From Littorina saxatilis (lineage: Eukaryota > Mollusca > Gastropoda > Littorinimorpha > Littorinidae), in assembly GCF_037325665.1 (NCBI RefSeq), contig NC_090251.1:32733591-32797590 (forward strand): a stretch of DNA of 64,000 nucleotides, written 5' to 3'. The position numbers and the translations under genes were made by a program. Below are positions 22,519 to 34,236 of this stretch, in pieces (position 1 is the first letter of the stretch; the number at the start of each line of letters is the position of its first letter). Below the pieces are notes generated by a model that worked only from the letters and a program-made list of their open reading frames with translations, ran no database searches and was not told the origin of the DNA.

Positions 22519-22567
<49 letters not shown>

Positions 22568-23019
22568 CCCTCTCACACCCACACATACACACACAAAACA
22601 TGAGTACATTTGTTCATTTCATCATTGATATTTGTGCACAAAATACAAAGGTTATCAAACATGGTCATGAAAATAATTGCTAGAAAGAAGGTACTCCACA
22701 TGAAATGATGTTAAAAAATGTTCTTCCCAAATTTATTAATAGGCTACTTCTGAAACGAGTTGGACCAAGCTACTTCAAGTTACCTGTAAGCTCTCATCTG
22801 CCAGTTTAAATTAAAAAAGGCAAATATTTTGCAAAGCTTAATTAGTTATTTACCCAATGCGGTTAGGCAGATCTTTCAATACCAACTTTTTCACCTTTAC
22901 TGGTAGATAGGTGTGATTTCTGCACACAAACTGTGGTTTATTTGTGTTTCAGAAAGAGAGGGGGAGAGATGGGTTTGAGGCAGAGCAGGTTGAGAGAGAG
23001 AGAGAGAGAGAGATCTGGA

Positions 23020-23050
<31 letters not shown>

Positions 23051-23477
23051 ATGAGCCAGCTAGGTACATTAATTAGTCTGTGAATGGTTTGAGACGAGAG
23101 AGAGAAAAAAACCTGGAGTGTGTGTATGTGTTTGAGGAGCCAGAGAGGGAGACTGGTCTGGGAAAGAGGGGATCGAGACAAAACGAGAGAGAGAGAGAGA
23201 GATGGGTTTGATAGAGAGGAACACAATATGCTGAGACAGCTCAAAGGCGGTACAAACTAAGACTTGCATTTTCCTACTATGCCCCTCCCCCCTCCTCCAT
23301 CTTCCATCCCCTTGCCCCAAAGTGTCGGTCGTTGACCTGAAGAACAAGGGGTCACAGACCTGCACTCTCTACACCACACTCTCAAGACAGTAGGCCTACG
23401 GACAAACACCGTAAAGGTCTCGCGTACACACAGATGATTGTGATCAACAGGCGAGCATCAGTCTACATTCACGTTTG
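21971..23477. other. Intergenic, microsatellite-rich
   Basis: It holds (CA)n at about 22410-22430 and 22498-22565, (GA)n and (TG)n at about 22990-23050, and further GA-rich patches to 23205. I see no gene. Confidence 0.6.
22498..22566. repeat. (CA)n microsatellite
   Basis: CA dinucleotide run with a few ATACAT interruptions; shorter CA runs lie on either side. Confidence 0.95.
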
Positions 23478-23668
23478 GTACAGTGGAACCCCCCCCCCCC
23501 CCCCTTTTAAAATCCCCTAATTTAAGACTTCCTCCGTTGTAAGACCCTGTTTTCTTAGACTTTCTGATCATAACCTGTGTAAATGTACCCCCATCTTAAG
23601 ACTCCCCCCGTGTTAAGACCTGATTTTCTACGATTTTTGGAGGTCTTAAAGGCCAGTTTCCACTGTGT
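23478..23668. mobile_element. Small MITE, ACAGTGGAACCCCC family, second copy
   Basis: The ends ACAGTGGAACCCCCC and CCAGTTTCCACTGT are inverted with flanking T/A, as in the copy at 4.09 kb. The interior repeats short TTAAGAC motifs in both orientations. Confidence 0.7.
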
Positions 23669-23983
23669 AGAATATAACATGTAAATGAGACTTTTGCTTC
23701 ATTATCTGAACTAAATGTAAACAGTACTTGTCACAACGAACCGGATAAATACAGTTATCGAGAAAAGTGTCACTTCTTGATGTGAGAAAGCCGCGGGCAC
23801 ATGCCCTAGACTACGAAGCAGGGCCGCCGGGTGGAGGGGGGGGGGGTGGGGTGGCCCAAGTTGAGGCATTGGGATGTCTCCAAAGCGGCCTTACACTGCA
23901 CCTAACTAATGCGACCCCTACCCCCATAATACCAAACGAGTGTCGTTTGCATCTGGGACTCGGAGAACAAGACACTGGAGAAA

Positions 23984-24365
23984 GAGGGCCCCAAAGGGGG
24001 GGGAGGGGGGGGGGGGGGGGGTATCATCACGATCACGGGAAGTGAAATGTTAGCTTTCACGATCACAGTTACCTTGATTTTTGTTTTCACGATCACAAAC
24101 ACCTTGACGCCGAATAGAGGATCATAGAGTGATACAGCTGTGAAAAATGTACGTTGAAAATAAAATGCTTTGCAATAATTAATGCCCATCGATCATGATC
24201 ACGAAAACAAATCACGATCACGAGACTTGACTTTTGTGTCATCACGGATCACGGGCAAAGTCCCATCACGATCACAGAAATGGAAATTTCGGCAATCACG
24301 GTCACAGAAAGGTCAAAAAACGCCAATCACGATCACGTGACGACTTTAAACCCTTTGGGGCCCTC
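23984..24365. mobile_element. Element with GAGGGCCCCAAAGGG inverted ends and clustered CACGATCAC motifs
   Basis: GAGGGCCCCAAAGGG at 23984 is exactly complementary to CCCTTTGGGGCCCTC at 24351-24365. Inside, at least eight copies of ATCACGATCACG-like motifs are spread through 380 bp. There is no coding capacity. It is probably a non-autonomous DNA transposon whose interior grew from a short unit. Confidence 0.65.
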
Positions 24366-24437
24366 GGGAAACACAAGACATGTGAGACTTGCAGATGGAA
24401 TTGAAACTCGAGTAATATGCTTTGATAATAGTACATA

Positions 24438-24774
24438 TCAGGGGCGGATCAGTTCATTTTATGGGGGGGGGGGGGTTCCAAAAGTATATTGTGAAGGCGC
24501 GAAGCGCCGAGCCGACGGCGCGAAGCGCCTAGCTTGCTAGGGGGGTCCGGGGGCATGCCCCCCCGGAAAATTTTGAAAAAAAGGATGCAAAATGGTGCAA
24601 TCTGGTGCATTCTGAGGATGATCATTACCAGTTTCAGGCAGCAGATTTTGTCACTGATTAATACCCCCAAAATTGAAACTCAACCCAAAAAAACACAAAC
24701 ATTTTTTAATTTTTTTGGCTGGGGGGGGGGGGGTTCCAGAACCCCCTCCCCCCCCCCCTCGTCCGCCCCTGCAT
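24438..24774. mobile_element. hAT-like MITE with CAGGGGCGGA termini
   Basis: It begins CAGGGGCGGATC and ends GTCCGCCCCTG, inverted. The interior GGGGGTCCGGGGGCATGC segment and the poly-G/poly-C tracts match the element at 2.86 kb. GATTTTGTCACTGATTAATA is also found in reverse near 31.15 kb. Confidence 0.65.
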
Positions 24775-24900
24775 ATTTTATCATCTTCATCACTTACCGA
24801 CATATTCATTTACTGATTTTGGAAGCTCGGCCTATACACAATGAATACATCTGTTATTGTTAACATAAGCTTCCTTGGAAAACGGCGTATGGCTGCCTAA

Positions 24901-25012
24901 ATGGCGGGGTAAAAAACGGTCATACACGTAAAATTCCACTCGTGCAAAAAACACGAGTGTACGTGGGAGTTTCAGCCCACGAACGCAGAAGAAGAAGAAG
25001 AAGAAGAAGAAG
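24901..25012 (+). repeat. Short hairpin repeat with (GAA)n tail (copy 2 of 3)
   Basis: It has the same GTAAAATTCCACTCGTGC hairpin core and CAGCCCACGAACGCAGAAG tail as at 8.88 kb, here with a longer (GAA)n tract. Confidence 0.75.
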
Positions 25013-26888
25013 TTAACATAAGCTTGTCGAAAGCTCGCGTGAGTTAGAGGGAATCGTATGAAGTTCAGCAAATAATGCTCTTTTAAAAAAAAGAGAACCT
25101 GCCGCAAAGGAGAAAGGGGCAGAGGAAGTCCCCTAAATCACAACAACTAATTTTGAATAAAAGACACTTTAAATATGGGGTTAAACGTACTTCAAAGAAT
25201 CGGAAGTATTATGGACATTACATGTGATCTAATGATACATACTACATGCTCAAATCAGTAATAAGGGACAATCGGCACATCGCAAGAAATGCACGCGCGT
25301 TCACAGCCACATTTACAGATACTTCTGCAGCACGAACACATGGGCTACACACACAAACACACTGACACACATATGCGCGCGCGCACAAATACACACGCGT
25401 ACTCATACAACCGCAGTCGACAGCATGAATACTTTTAAGCTTGTACGTACAGGCGAGTTTTAAGCCATATAATTATACGATAATTATATCAGATTTCAAC
25501 CAATACAGCTAGCATGACAAAGCCATTAATGATGGTCTATCACTATCACCGCAAAACACACCATACTTTCATTACTGAGTGCCGCATAAACGACAAGAAA
25601 TACGGCTGTTTAATAAAAACTACGTGAGTAAATATTGCCCAAGGCAACAGAGAATCCCTATCTGTCTCAATGGCAGCTTTGAAGCCGAGCTATTTTTCAT
25701 GTGCTAATATTTCAATGATGCATTTTTTACAAACTTTGTCGCAGCCTAAATCCTAGCATAGTATTCATTTCTGATAAAACTCGAGCCGGAGAATGCTTAT
25801 AGTTAAACAAATCTTGACGAAAAAATTGCTCATAGTTTCGGACTTGTAACAAAAGTGCTTTTCTTTCTTTGGCGAGGCTTCAATTTCATTGCCGAAAATA
25901 ATACCAATTTTCTGTACTTAACTTAAAATCAATTCAAAATCAATTATTTCACTAACATATCAATATTTGACCAAAGAAAAAAAGAAAGCTAAACGAAAGC
26001 TTTATATTAATTGCTCAGCTGATCACAACAAAAATGCGCGGTTAGCACGGGCTGGCTGGCCGAGAAGGTGGCTGCCGGAAAAAGGGGAACAGCGGATTGG
26101 GTGGGGCTCTCAGCGTCTACCCTCCGGCTTTGCCGTGGGGGGTGTTAGAAAACTCGAACATCATGCGGCATCTTCTGGAGAATGGCTGGCTTGCTTGCTT
26201 GCTGGTTTGGCTGTGCTTAATCAGCATCGGTGAAAGTTATAATCAGTCATTGAGTCCATGAAGACATCATCTCATCGTCGTTGTCACAGGAACGCGTCTG
26301 TCGAGAATTGCCCGAGATTGTCATCATTCACGAGGGTGTCCGTATCTGAAACACACACACACTCCCAAATAAGCTCAAGACAAGAGAACCAGACAATGGG
26401 TTGTAAAAGAGTGAATACCCTTTCCTTTTCTCTGACTCCAAATCACTTCACACGTGCTCCTGTGCACGTGTTTCCGGCGACACACCATTCAGTCGCCGCT
26501 AGTGATTGGCCCCTCCAATGTTTGTCCGAGTAAAAACTTGATCAAAGGTATTCACTCTTTCACAATCCATACGAAACCGACATCGTTATGTTCGGAATTC
26601 GTCTTTTGTCCTCATCTCTGACCGCTAGAAACGCAAACCCTGAAGGTGTTCAAGCCCGTTTTGCAAGAGAAATGCCATTGAAAACGGCTGCAATAGTATC
26701 CACAAGGCATTGAGACAGATGGATGATTCATGGATGATTCATCCTACACTGCTACAGCTTTATACATAGTTATAAAACAGCATGCCGGTTTGAAAACAAT
26801 CTTCAACGTAGATGTATTATGACAACGCGCAACTGAAATTCAGTGGTTCACTGTGCTTGACAGGTCCGTCTGTATTCGCACTTCAGGA
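25013..26888. other. Intergenic stretch without recognised genes
   Basis: It contains a short (CG)/(CA)-rich patch near 25.29-25.40 kb. A GC-richer segment near 26.04-26.18 kb (GCTGGCTGGCCGAGAAGG) has short open frames of no recognised family. No repeat boundary was found. Confidence 0.45.
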
Positions 26889-27112
26889 TAGGGCACACAA
26901 AAAAAATAGTCTGTGTACGGTAACCCGACCGACCCTATTTTTTTCGCGCGACCCTAGACTTGTTTTTGGCATTTGGAAAAAAAAATCGCAAAATAACGTA
27001 AAAATATGTTTTTGGGGGAACAAAAAAAATAATTAAAAATTCCCGACCTACCGACCCTATTTTTTGGCCTATGTTACCGTAAACAGACCTCTTTTTTTGG
27101 CCTAGTATATAC
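26885..27112. repeat. Repeat with CCGACC..ACCGACCCTATTTTTT motifs
   Basis: GGTAACCCGACCGACCCTAT and TCCCGACCTACCGACCCTAT are repeated either side of an A/T-rich middle, with GTTACCGTAAACAGACC near the end. It resembles a dispersed non-coding repeat; the ends are uncertain. Confidence 0.45.
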
Positions 27113-27440
27113 ATGTATGCAGGTGCGTCTACGTGTGTGTGTGTGTGTGTGTGTGAATGAAAGAAAGACGTGTGTGTGTGTGTGTGTGTGTGTCAGTATG
27201 TGCACGGTCTGGGCTTTTATGTGCATGGTCGTTTTCCCCGCCACTTCATGCAGTCGTAGGAGAAGGTTGCCTAATATGGACCGGCTCCTAATATGGACCA
27301 CCTCCTGTTGTGACAAACTCACGGTGCTAGAGCGCTCAAAACAATTTTATTCGCTGTGTTTACCCTCTCTGGATAACTTGCACATGTCAAACAAGTTTCA
27401 GAAACACAAACAACAAAACCGTTAAGGTTTTTCTCTTTAT

Positions 27441-28055
27441 TACAGGGTGACACGAAAAAAACAGATCCCACCAAAAGTTTAATATTTTCTGAAATAATCA
27501 GCCGATTCTTTTATTTTTTCAGGTGAGCCAAGCTGAAATGATGTTCTAACAGCCCACCAAGTTTGAGCTTCAAGATGTCATGGACAACGGAGCATAAGAC
27601 ATTTATAGTCGAGGCCTATTTTCGGTCGAATTCTATCCACGCTGCTCAACTGGAATTCAAAAGACAGTTTGGACGTAGAGACTTTCCTGTTAAATCAGTT
27701 ATCTATGGATGGAGGGATAAGTTCAGAGACCATGGGACTGTCAATAACCTCAATAGTAAAAACCCTAACAGGGGATCCCACTCTGGTCGACCTAAATCAG
27801 CAAGGACACCGAGGAATATTGATTCAGTCAGAGAGTCTGTTGTGCGCAGCCCGAGCAAATCTGTTCGCCGGCGAAAATAGGCCTCGACTATAAATGTCTT
27901 ATGCTCCGTTGTCCATGACATCTTGAAGCTCAAACTTGGTGGGCTGTTAGAACATCATTTCAGCTTGGCTCACCTGAAAAAATAAAAGAATCGGCTGATT
28001 ATTTCAGAAAATATTAAACTTTTGGTGGGATCTGTTTTTTTCGTGTCACCCTGTA
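27441..28055. mobile_element. Fold-back mariner-like element with 182-bp inverted arms
   Basis: The ends are TACAGGGTGACACG and CGTGTCACCCTGTA, with TA at both edges. The arms (27441-27622 and 27874-28055) are inverted copies that appear nearly identical. Each arm includes the start of the transposase frame, so both strands open with MSFKMSWTTEHKTFIVEAYF. The centre keeps one N-terminal DNA-binding region. A Tc1/mariner-type origin is inferred from the TA site and the helix-turn-helix; the catalytic domain is absent. Confidence 0.85.
27563..27880 (+). pseudogene. Transposase N-terminal helix-turn-helix fragment
   Basis: A 105-codon frame: TTEHKTFIVEAYFRSNSIHA, then AQLEFKRQFGRRDFPVKSVI, then YGWRDKFRDHGTVNN and a basic GSHSGRPKSARTP segment. 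This is the helix-turn-helix plus GRP(K/R) linker seen at the start of many mariner-like transposases (DUF4817-like). It ends inside the right arm, with no DDE/D catalytic region. A minus-strand frame (27703-27933) starts with the same 20 residues because the arm carries a second copy of the start. Confidence 0.7.
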
Positions 28056-29173
28056 CAATTTTGGCAGCGTTCACTCTAAATTTGACGATCAAAACGGACT
28101 AGTTTCAAGACGGAAGGGGGGGGGGAGGGGAGGCATGATCGAGTCTTAATGCTGCATACAATAGTTTACTTTCCAGACGAATTTTTTTTTAAGGGGGGGG
28201 GGGGGGGGGCAACCGTCATCAATCCGGTAAGAACCTCTCGATCATAAACAACTGCCTTATTTGTTTACTGGTTTGAATTGATGTTTGAAATCAGTTCTCA
28301 TAAGAAGATCAGCTGGTACTATGAGCATCGCTTTTCTTTCCTTTTTCTTTCTTTTTTTCTTTACTGCTGCTTCGGACACAGTGCAGCTGCTTCACGTTCA
28401 ATTAGGACGTATACCTCCGGGCTTTGTGAGTCAGCCGATGTGGAAAGTTAAAAACAAATACCACTCAGATTGTTTCCAAAACAGTGTTCGAGTTCTGACT
28501 CACTGTGTTCCCTGTTGCCGAGCAAAAAGTGAAACTGTCATTACCAAACATCTGGCGTGTCTGCGTCCAAGGTCGGTGGAAGTCAGTTGAAAAGAGGTAC
28601 TGATCAATATTTTCCCTCGTTTTTACGCCCCATGAATTTCCATACACCAGTGCTCCATACACCAGTGCTCCATACACCAGTGCTCCATACACCAGTGCTC
28701 CATACACCAGTGCTCCATACACCAGTGCTCCATACACCAGTGCTCCATACACCAGTGCTCCAAGTCTGGTTGACTGCCAAACGTGCAGTAGCAATCTCTA
28801 ATCACTTAAATTGCACTAAAACATTCACAGGGGGGAAAAAACAAACTATTGAGCCTTGCCGTGAAATACGTGACAAAACACTCATCACTTAAAAGTCTCG
28901 ACACTGCACCTCTCATTCAACACGTGTTGGTAGCAGGTTTTTTTTCTTTCTTTCTGCACTTCACCTTTGATAAATTCTTCAGCGACTGAGCACAAACAAG
29001 CTCTCTGTGTCTTTTTGGCTCTGTCTCTCTATCTCTGTCTCTAGTTTCTGTCGCTCCGGCCCCGGACCCTCACTCTCTGTCTGTCTGTCTGTCTGTGTCT
29101 GTCTGTCTGTCTCCCTGTCTCTGTCTGTCCGTCTGTCTGTCTCCCTGTCTCTGTCTGTCTCTCTCTGCCTGTC

Positions 29174-29220
<47 letters not shown>

Positions 29221-29814
29221 TTCTCTGTCTCTCTCTCTCTCGTAAGTTATTGCCTGAACCAGTCTAAACATCACGATGCACTGATGGCATTACTGAGGTC
29301 AAATTGACATTTTTCTCTCAGGTTTCCAAAGTAGGCCTATTGGGTTTTTACTGTACCCTTTTTAGGACAACAGGGTATACGTATGACTATGAGAATAGGT
29401 TTTGTCAGCAAAACGGCCCGGGGTCTGCACATTGCACAACGGTTTTGCAAAACAGCCCTATGGAATGCATTTTTCAAAAGAGATTAATAGATGTGGGGCA
29501 AAAGATAAGACAGGTAGATTTAAAACAACAAAAAGGCTTCCTGTTGTTGACAATACTTTTAAGCACGCAAGAAAGCACACACACACACAGACACGCACAC
29601 ACACGCACCAAATTATGTGGCCGCTTTATTTAACAGCACTGTGTCATTGTGAGTCAGACAAACGCATGCTCTTTATTTCCAAACACAAAAACCCTCGCAC
29701 ATTATTTTGCACAACGCAAGATCAGGCAAAGGTGACGGGAAAATAATTGGTATGAAATTATAACGTGGCAGGTGGGACAGGGAAACAGGTTGATAATATA
29801 GCTTGTTGAAAGCC
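28056..29814. other. Intergenic stretch with simple repeats
   Basis: It holds poly-G near 28118-28128 and 28193-28209, the 15-bp minisatellite at 28641, and (TGTC)/(TCTC) tracts at about 29075-29240. An open frame at 28285-28590 begins with a hydrophobic stretch but has no recognisable homology. Confidence 0.5.
28638..28762. repeat. 15-bp minisatellite, about eight units
   Basis: The unit CATACACCAGTGCTC is repeated almost perfectly. A 15-base period keeps all frames open, giving HTPVL-type pentapeptide repeats on plus and EHWCM/GALVY on minus. I see no reason to call it coding. Confidence 0.92.
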
Positions 29815-29895
29815 TCGGTAAAATTCCACTCGTGCAAAAACACGAGTGTACGTGGGAGTTTCAGCCCACGAACGAAGAAGAAGAAGAAGAAGAAA
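29815..29895 (+). repeat. Short hairpin repeat with (GAA)n tail (copy 3 of 3)
   Basis: It shares GTAAAATTCCACTCGTGC, the hairpin, CAGCCCACGAACGAAGAAG and a (GAA)n tail with the copies at 8.88 and 24.9 kb, but lacks their first ~20 bases. Confidence 0.72.
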
Positions 29896-30183
29896 GCCTC
29901 GGTACAGCGACAAAGTTTGCCGTCATTTGGACAGCTCTACCGAATTCTTTTCACGACGGAGGGGAAGAAGAAGAAAAGGACAGCCCATCAAACTTGGGAA
30001 AGTTGGCGAAACGTTTATGGACCCCCAAAATGCCAGCAATATCCCCCTATATTATTTGCAACAAATCAGACAGTTGCAAACAAGTGCAGATGTCCGTGTA
30101 CAGGACTGAAATTCAGCTTTCCCCTTCATTCAGCATTCCCCTTCATTCAGCATTCTGATTCGGCCTCGTTGATCTTGTATAAA

Positions 30184-31217
30184 CCAGGGCCGGATCTGGG
30201 GGGGGGGGGGGGGGGGGGGGGGGCCCCCCCCCCCCCCCCCCCCCCCCCCTGGCCATCCGATGTACCTCTCAGAGAAAAGAAGAAAAATTATGTGGACTTT
30301 TTAAGCTCTTCCCCCAACTCCCTTAGTTTATTTGGTCTTCTAAAACTATTTCAAATTATGAACAACATCAAGTCGACAACGGCCTGCCCTCCCCGTTATA
30401 AGTCCATCATCATAGGCCACAAGTCAGGCCACAAGTCAAGTCACACGCTACACTATAGTATCAGAGAACCAACAAGATATCACCTGCGCTATCGGGGAAC
30501 CGATGTTTCGGAAAGGGACTGTACTGCACACTGTGAGATCAAAAGGAAATACCTGGGTAAGTGACTATTTTTTTATTTTTTTTATTAAACTACAATATTA
30601 TTTTCCTCAATCCTTACCATGTAGCATTTCCATTGGTAAACAAGTGCACTAGGTAGAGGAATATCATTCACCATCCATTTGGCAGTTGCCTCACTGAAGT
30701 ATAGTGTCATTTTTTAAACCTCAGTTGCATGCAGGTTTGCTTCTACAATTATTTTTTGCCTTTTTTTCTTTCTTTTTTTTTGTTTGTGTGTGTGTGTGTG
30801 TGTGGCTTGGAGCAAACCTTCTTCAGGGCCGGACTACCGGGGGGGTTATGGGGGTTGCGCAACCCCCCCCCCCCCCCCCCCTAGCCTAAACATGTACCTT
30901 ACTTATTTAATTATTTTTTTTATTATTGCTTATTTTATGCCGTTTCATGCAAGGAGCGACCATTTTCCTATCTCAGAATATGACCTACCCGTCAGCTTCA
31001 GGGGGCTTCGCCCCCTGACCCCCACAACGAGGGGGGGGGGGGGTGGGTTCTAGGGTTTCCGGACCCCCCCCCCCCCCCCCCCAGCCAAAAAATAATAATA
31101 TTGAATGAGGTATGCATTTCTTTATTTTACATTGAGTTTCAATTTTTGGGGTATTAATCAGTGACAAAATCAGAAAACTGACCATGATGATGTGGAAAGG
31201 GCCGCTATTCGTTGACA
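30184..31217. repeat. Cluster of CAGGGCCGGA (hAT-like) MITE pieces with long poly-G/poly-C
   Basis: CAGGGCCGGATC at 30185 is followed by a G run and then a C run. A second CAGGGCCGGAC at about 30824 carries GGGGTTGCGCAACCCC and GGGGCTTCGCCCCCTG motifs. Sequence near 31.14-31.19 kb (GTTTCAATTTTTGGGGTATT) matches the 24.4-kb element in reverse. The individual ends are not clear. Confidence 0.5.
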
Positions 31218-31432
31218 CCGGTGTAACACGAGAAAATATTACCATTTTTGCGTACGAGATTTTTACTGGAAGTAAAAAAAATGGGGAGTAAAAATTTCGT
31301 GGAGGGAGTAATTTTTTCGTGCCTTGGGGAGTTCTTTTCTCGTACGAAAAGTGTACTCGGAGTAAGAATTTCGTACGAAATATTTACTCCGGAGTAAATT
31401 TTTCGTGGAGTAAAAATTTCGTGTTACACCGG
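31218..31432. mobile_element. 215-bp MITE with CCGGTGTAACACGA inverted ends
   Basis: CCGGTGTAACACGA at the left matches the complement of TCGTGTTACACCGG at the right. The interior repeats GGAGTAAAAATTTCGTG and TACGAAA motifs in both orientations. Confidence 0.75.
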
Positions 31433-32099
31433 CCGGCCGAGAAGCAATGTCCCTATAACGTACGTAACACTCCCAAACCAAAACTTTGTTAGGCTTAACC
31501 CATGCACGTGCGTGCAACCTTTAAAATGTCGTGTTTAGTGGTCGGTGCGTGTGTTATGGTTGATTGACAGCAATAGCATACAAATTTAGTTGACGGGGTT
31601 CCCTCCCCTGCCTTTCATCTCCGAGTCCAAGAACTCTTCTTAAAATTAAACTTCATATGGCTTGATTCAGTTTATGCATTGCCTTTTTGTTGGTTGGTTC
31701 ATATGATGGTTAGTTAGTTTTTATTGCTCGAGAACCGCAGCCAATTGTTCATGTTGTTCATGTTCATAATCACCGATTGGCTTATAAACAAACCGACTGC
31801 AGTAAATTTAAAGCCACAGTACTTTACACAGAAAACATGTTAACTTTCACTAATCTAAGACAAACACTTTAACCTTGTTCGAACCATGAAAAATACAGAC
31901 TGATGGCTACATTGACAGCTCAGCTACAGTGTGCCACAAATATCAGCACAGTACCCCCCCCCCCCTCACACACACACACAATAACACACACACACACCGG
32001 CATAACCACCACCACCACCACAAATGACAACCAAAACTAAGCTTCTTCCAATCTTTAAAAAAATGAAATAAATAAAAATATAAAGAAACCTTGTTCCAA
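31433..32099. other. 3' flank of the first NUPR1-like gene
   Basis: It contains a C run and (CA)n at about 31955-31998 and an ACCACC run at about 32006-32022. TTTATT near 31.71 kb would read AATAAA on the minus strand and could serve the NUPR1-like gene. No gene was seen. Confidence 0.4.
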
Positions 32100-32318
32100 T
32101 CATGACGACTCGCTGGAAGTGCGACGTTTGCTGTTGTTGTTGACGAGTTTTTGCAGCGTTTTGCGCGTGTGCCCGCTGGGGTCATGTCTGTTGGTGTAGG
32201 ATGTGGCCTCTCTCTTGCTCCGGCCTTTGCCACTGTGACTGGAATGCACATACTTATGTTGCTCCATACTCATCACGTCATACTCATCCATGTAGTTCTC
32301 CACGAAGTGATTCGACAT
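32100..32318 (-). CDS. NUPR1-like protein (p8/Com1 family), paralogue A
   Basis: NUPR1 proteins are small, basic, largely disordered nuclear proteins induced by stress; they act as transcriptional co-regulators and resemble HMG proteins. This 72-residue single-exon frame matches the family core: DEYDVMSMEQHKYVH aligns with human DESDLYSLAHSYL, and GKGRSKREATSYTNR then PSGHTRKTLQKLVNNNSKRR aligns with RKGRTKREAAANTNR then PGGHERKLVTKLQNSERKKR. The basic K/R clusters form the expected bipartite nuclear signal. Length is close to the human 82 residues. The start is the first ATG (AAAACATGT), followed by a short polar lead. A related gene lies at 47.07-47.30 kb on the same strand. Expression is not shown. 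Confidence 0.85.
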   Translation of the reverse strand: MSNHFVENYMDEYDVMSMEQHKYVHSSHSGKGRSKREATSYTNRHDPSGHTRKTLQKLVNNNSKRRTSSESS

Positions 32319-33557
32319 GTTTTCGCTTTTCCTGGGGTGTAACTTGGCAGTTTTAGACGTCGTAAAATGAACGACTTTTAGCTGATCAGTGCTTGCTTTT
32401 GTAGCTAGAGAGAATCCCTTTCTTCAGTCTTTCAAGGCGTTTCTCGCGATGCTGATAATTATTTTGACACCGGACGTTCAACAGAATCCCCACAGTAGAG
32501 CTTGAATGCTTGGAAGAAGAACAAAACAGTATCTATATTTTGGTGCTGATTTCAGCTTCTCTGTCAAGTTACTGGCACTCAATAATCTGAAACTGACGAA
32601 GCAAAAAGTCAAAGATTAACAGTATTCGGCAGTAGGGCCTACCTATCAGTTTGAATACCGAGTGGTGGAGAACGAGAGACTCGGAGAGCAACTCGCCAAA
32701 CTGACCAGCACAACTTGACTGAGAGAAGAAATGGAAAGTGGGTTTCGTACTTTCTGCTTCTGTGTTTTTATGTCTACATCAACGTGAAAACCACGTGATA
32801 AACCCAGAGCCACAAAGCCTAGTGATGTCATCCTTGAGAGAGACGTAAAAATAGCCGCCTAAGCCAAAGTGCGTCATCCAATCGAATCCTCTAAACGTCT
32901 GTCCGTCAGCAGTGCAGTGGTTCATTTGCATACACACCGCCCCCGATAAAGAAAAGACCCACAGGCACTTGCGATGGGTGACAGTACTTTCAGTTTCAAC
33001 TTCTATATTGTAAACTTTTGCAGAAGATGTGTTGTAAAATTGTTAGAAATTGGTAAAATTCAAGAACAATGTCCCACGTTAACTCTCTCCGACAACAGTC
33101 TGCCGTGAGGGTTGGTTAAGTTTCCTTGATGTTCCTTGAATACGAATCCAGAGTTTACGAAATGAAAGTAATTTTAAAGTCAAAATTATCTTGTTTCTTT
33201 ATATTTAATTTTTTTTAAGCACGATTCTGTCTCAATTTCAGCACACTACGTCTCCGAAGTTTGGTACCTGTCAAGATGCAGCTATCTGGAATTTGGGACA
33301 CTGATCTTAAACATTTCTCAGAATTTTTGTTGTTGGTGAGACAAAACTAACAACAATTACACCCATGAAGATTTCTTGTGCCTGACTGACAAGCTTGCGT
33401 GTTGCAGATTACGTGCAATTAAAAGAGAGAGGGCGAAAGCGACTTTAGCTGAATCACATGAGAATGGGAGAGAGTGACAGCTGTGTTCAATCCTTGGCAT
33501 TCATATGTCAGCCTGTCAGTGTCAGTGAGCTTGAACATCATGTGTCAGCCCTACTCA
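32319..33557. other. 5' flank of NUPR1-like A
   Basis: This is the upstream region of the minus-strand gene. A CCAAT box is visible near 32877. Sequence around 32930-32970 (CACCGCCCCCGATAAAG) is GC-richer and could be promoter. No other gene was found. Confidence 0.35.
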
Positions 33558-33976
33558 TATTTCTTTCTTTATTTATTTATTTGGTGTTTAACGTCGTTTT
33601 CAACCGTTCAAGGTTATATCGCGACGGGGAAAGGGGGGGGGGGTATGGGATAGAGCCACTTGTTAATTGTTTCTTGTTCACAAAAGCACGAATCAAAAAA
33701 TTGCTCCAGGGGCTTGCAACGTAGTACAATATAGGGCCAGAGACATAGATGTATACATGTATGTCTCTGATAGGGCCTATGACCTTACTGGGAGAAGGCA
33801 AGTTTCCAGTACAAAGGACTTAACATTTCTTACATACTGCTTGACTAACATCTTTACAAACATTGAATATATTCTATACAGGAAACACTTAACAAGGGTA
33901 AAAGGAGAAACAGAATCCGTTAGTCGCCTCTTACGACATGCTGGGGAGCATCGGGTAAATTCTTCCCCCCTGATGA
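33558..33976 (-). mobile_element. SINE family B, minus-strand copy
   Basis: It is complementary to the element at 20.18-20.56 kb from the AAATAAATAAATAAAG tail (33563) to GAAGAATTTACCCGATGC. A palindromic insert of about 45 bp (AGACATAGATGTATACATGT region, 33738-33783) is present here only. Confidence 0.75.
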
Positions 33977-34165
33977 CGCTTTGTAATCAATACACAACTG
34001 ATTCGTTCACATAGATGTAGTTCCCAACATCCCTCATCCCTCAGGTGATTCCCACCCACCTCTAAAATTCCTTAAAGCACCCAATGATTCCGATGTGTGT
34101 GTATGTGTGTCAGTGTGTGTGTGTGTGTGTGGGTGGGTGTGTGTGGGTGGGTGTGTGCCGTATAC

Positions 34166-34236
<71 letters not shown>

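Noticed and set aside
28285-28590. 101-codon frame with a signal-peptide-like start
   Set aside because: No recognised family, no splice or promoter context, and the hydrophobic run is T-rich simple sequence.
28638-28762. CRISPR-like regular repeat
   Set aside because: A simple 15-bp minisatellite without spacers, in an animal genome.
29803-30564. 253-codon plus-strand frame
   Set aside because: It runs through a SINE tail, a poly-G/poly-C tract and a MITE; no consistent domain.
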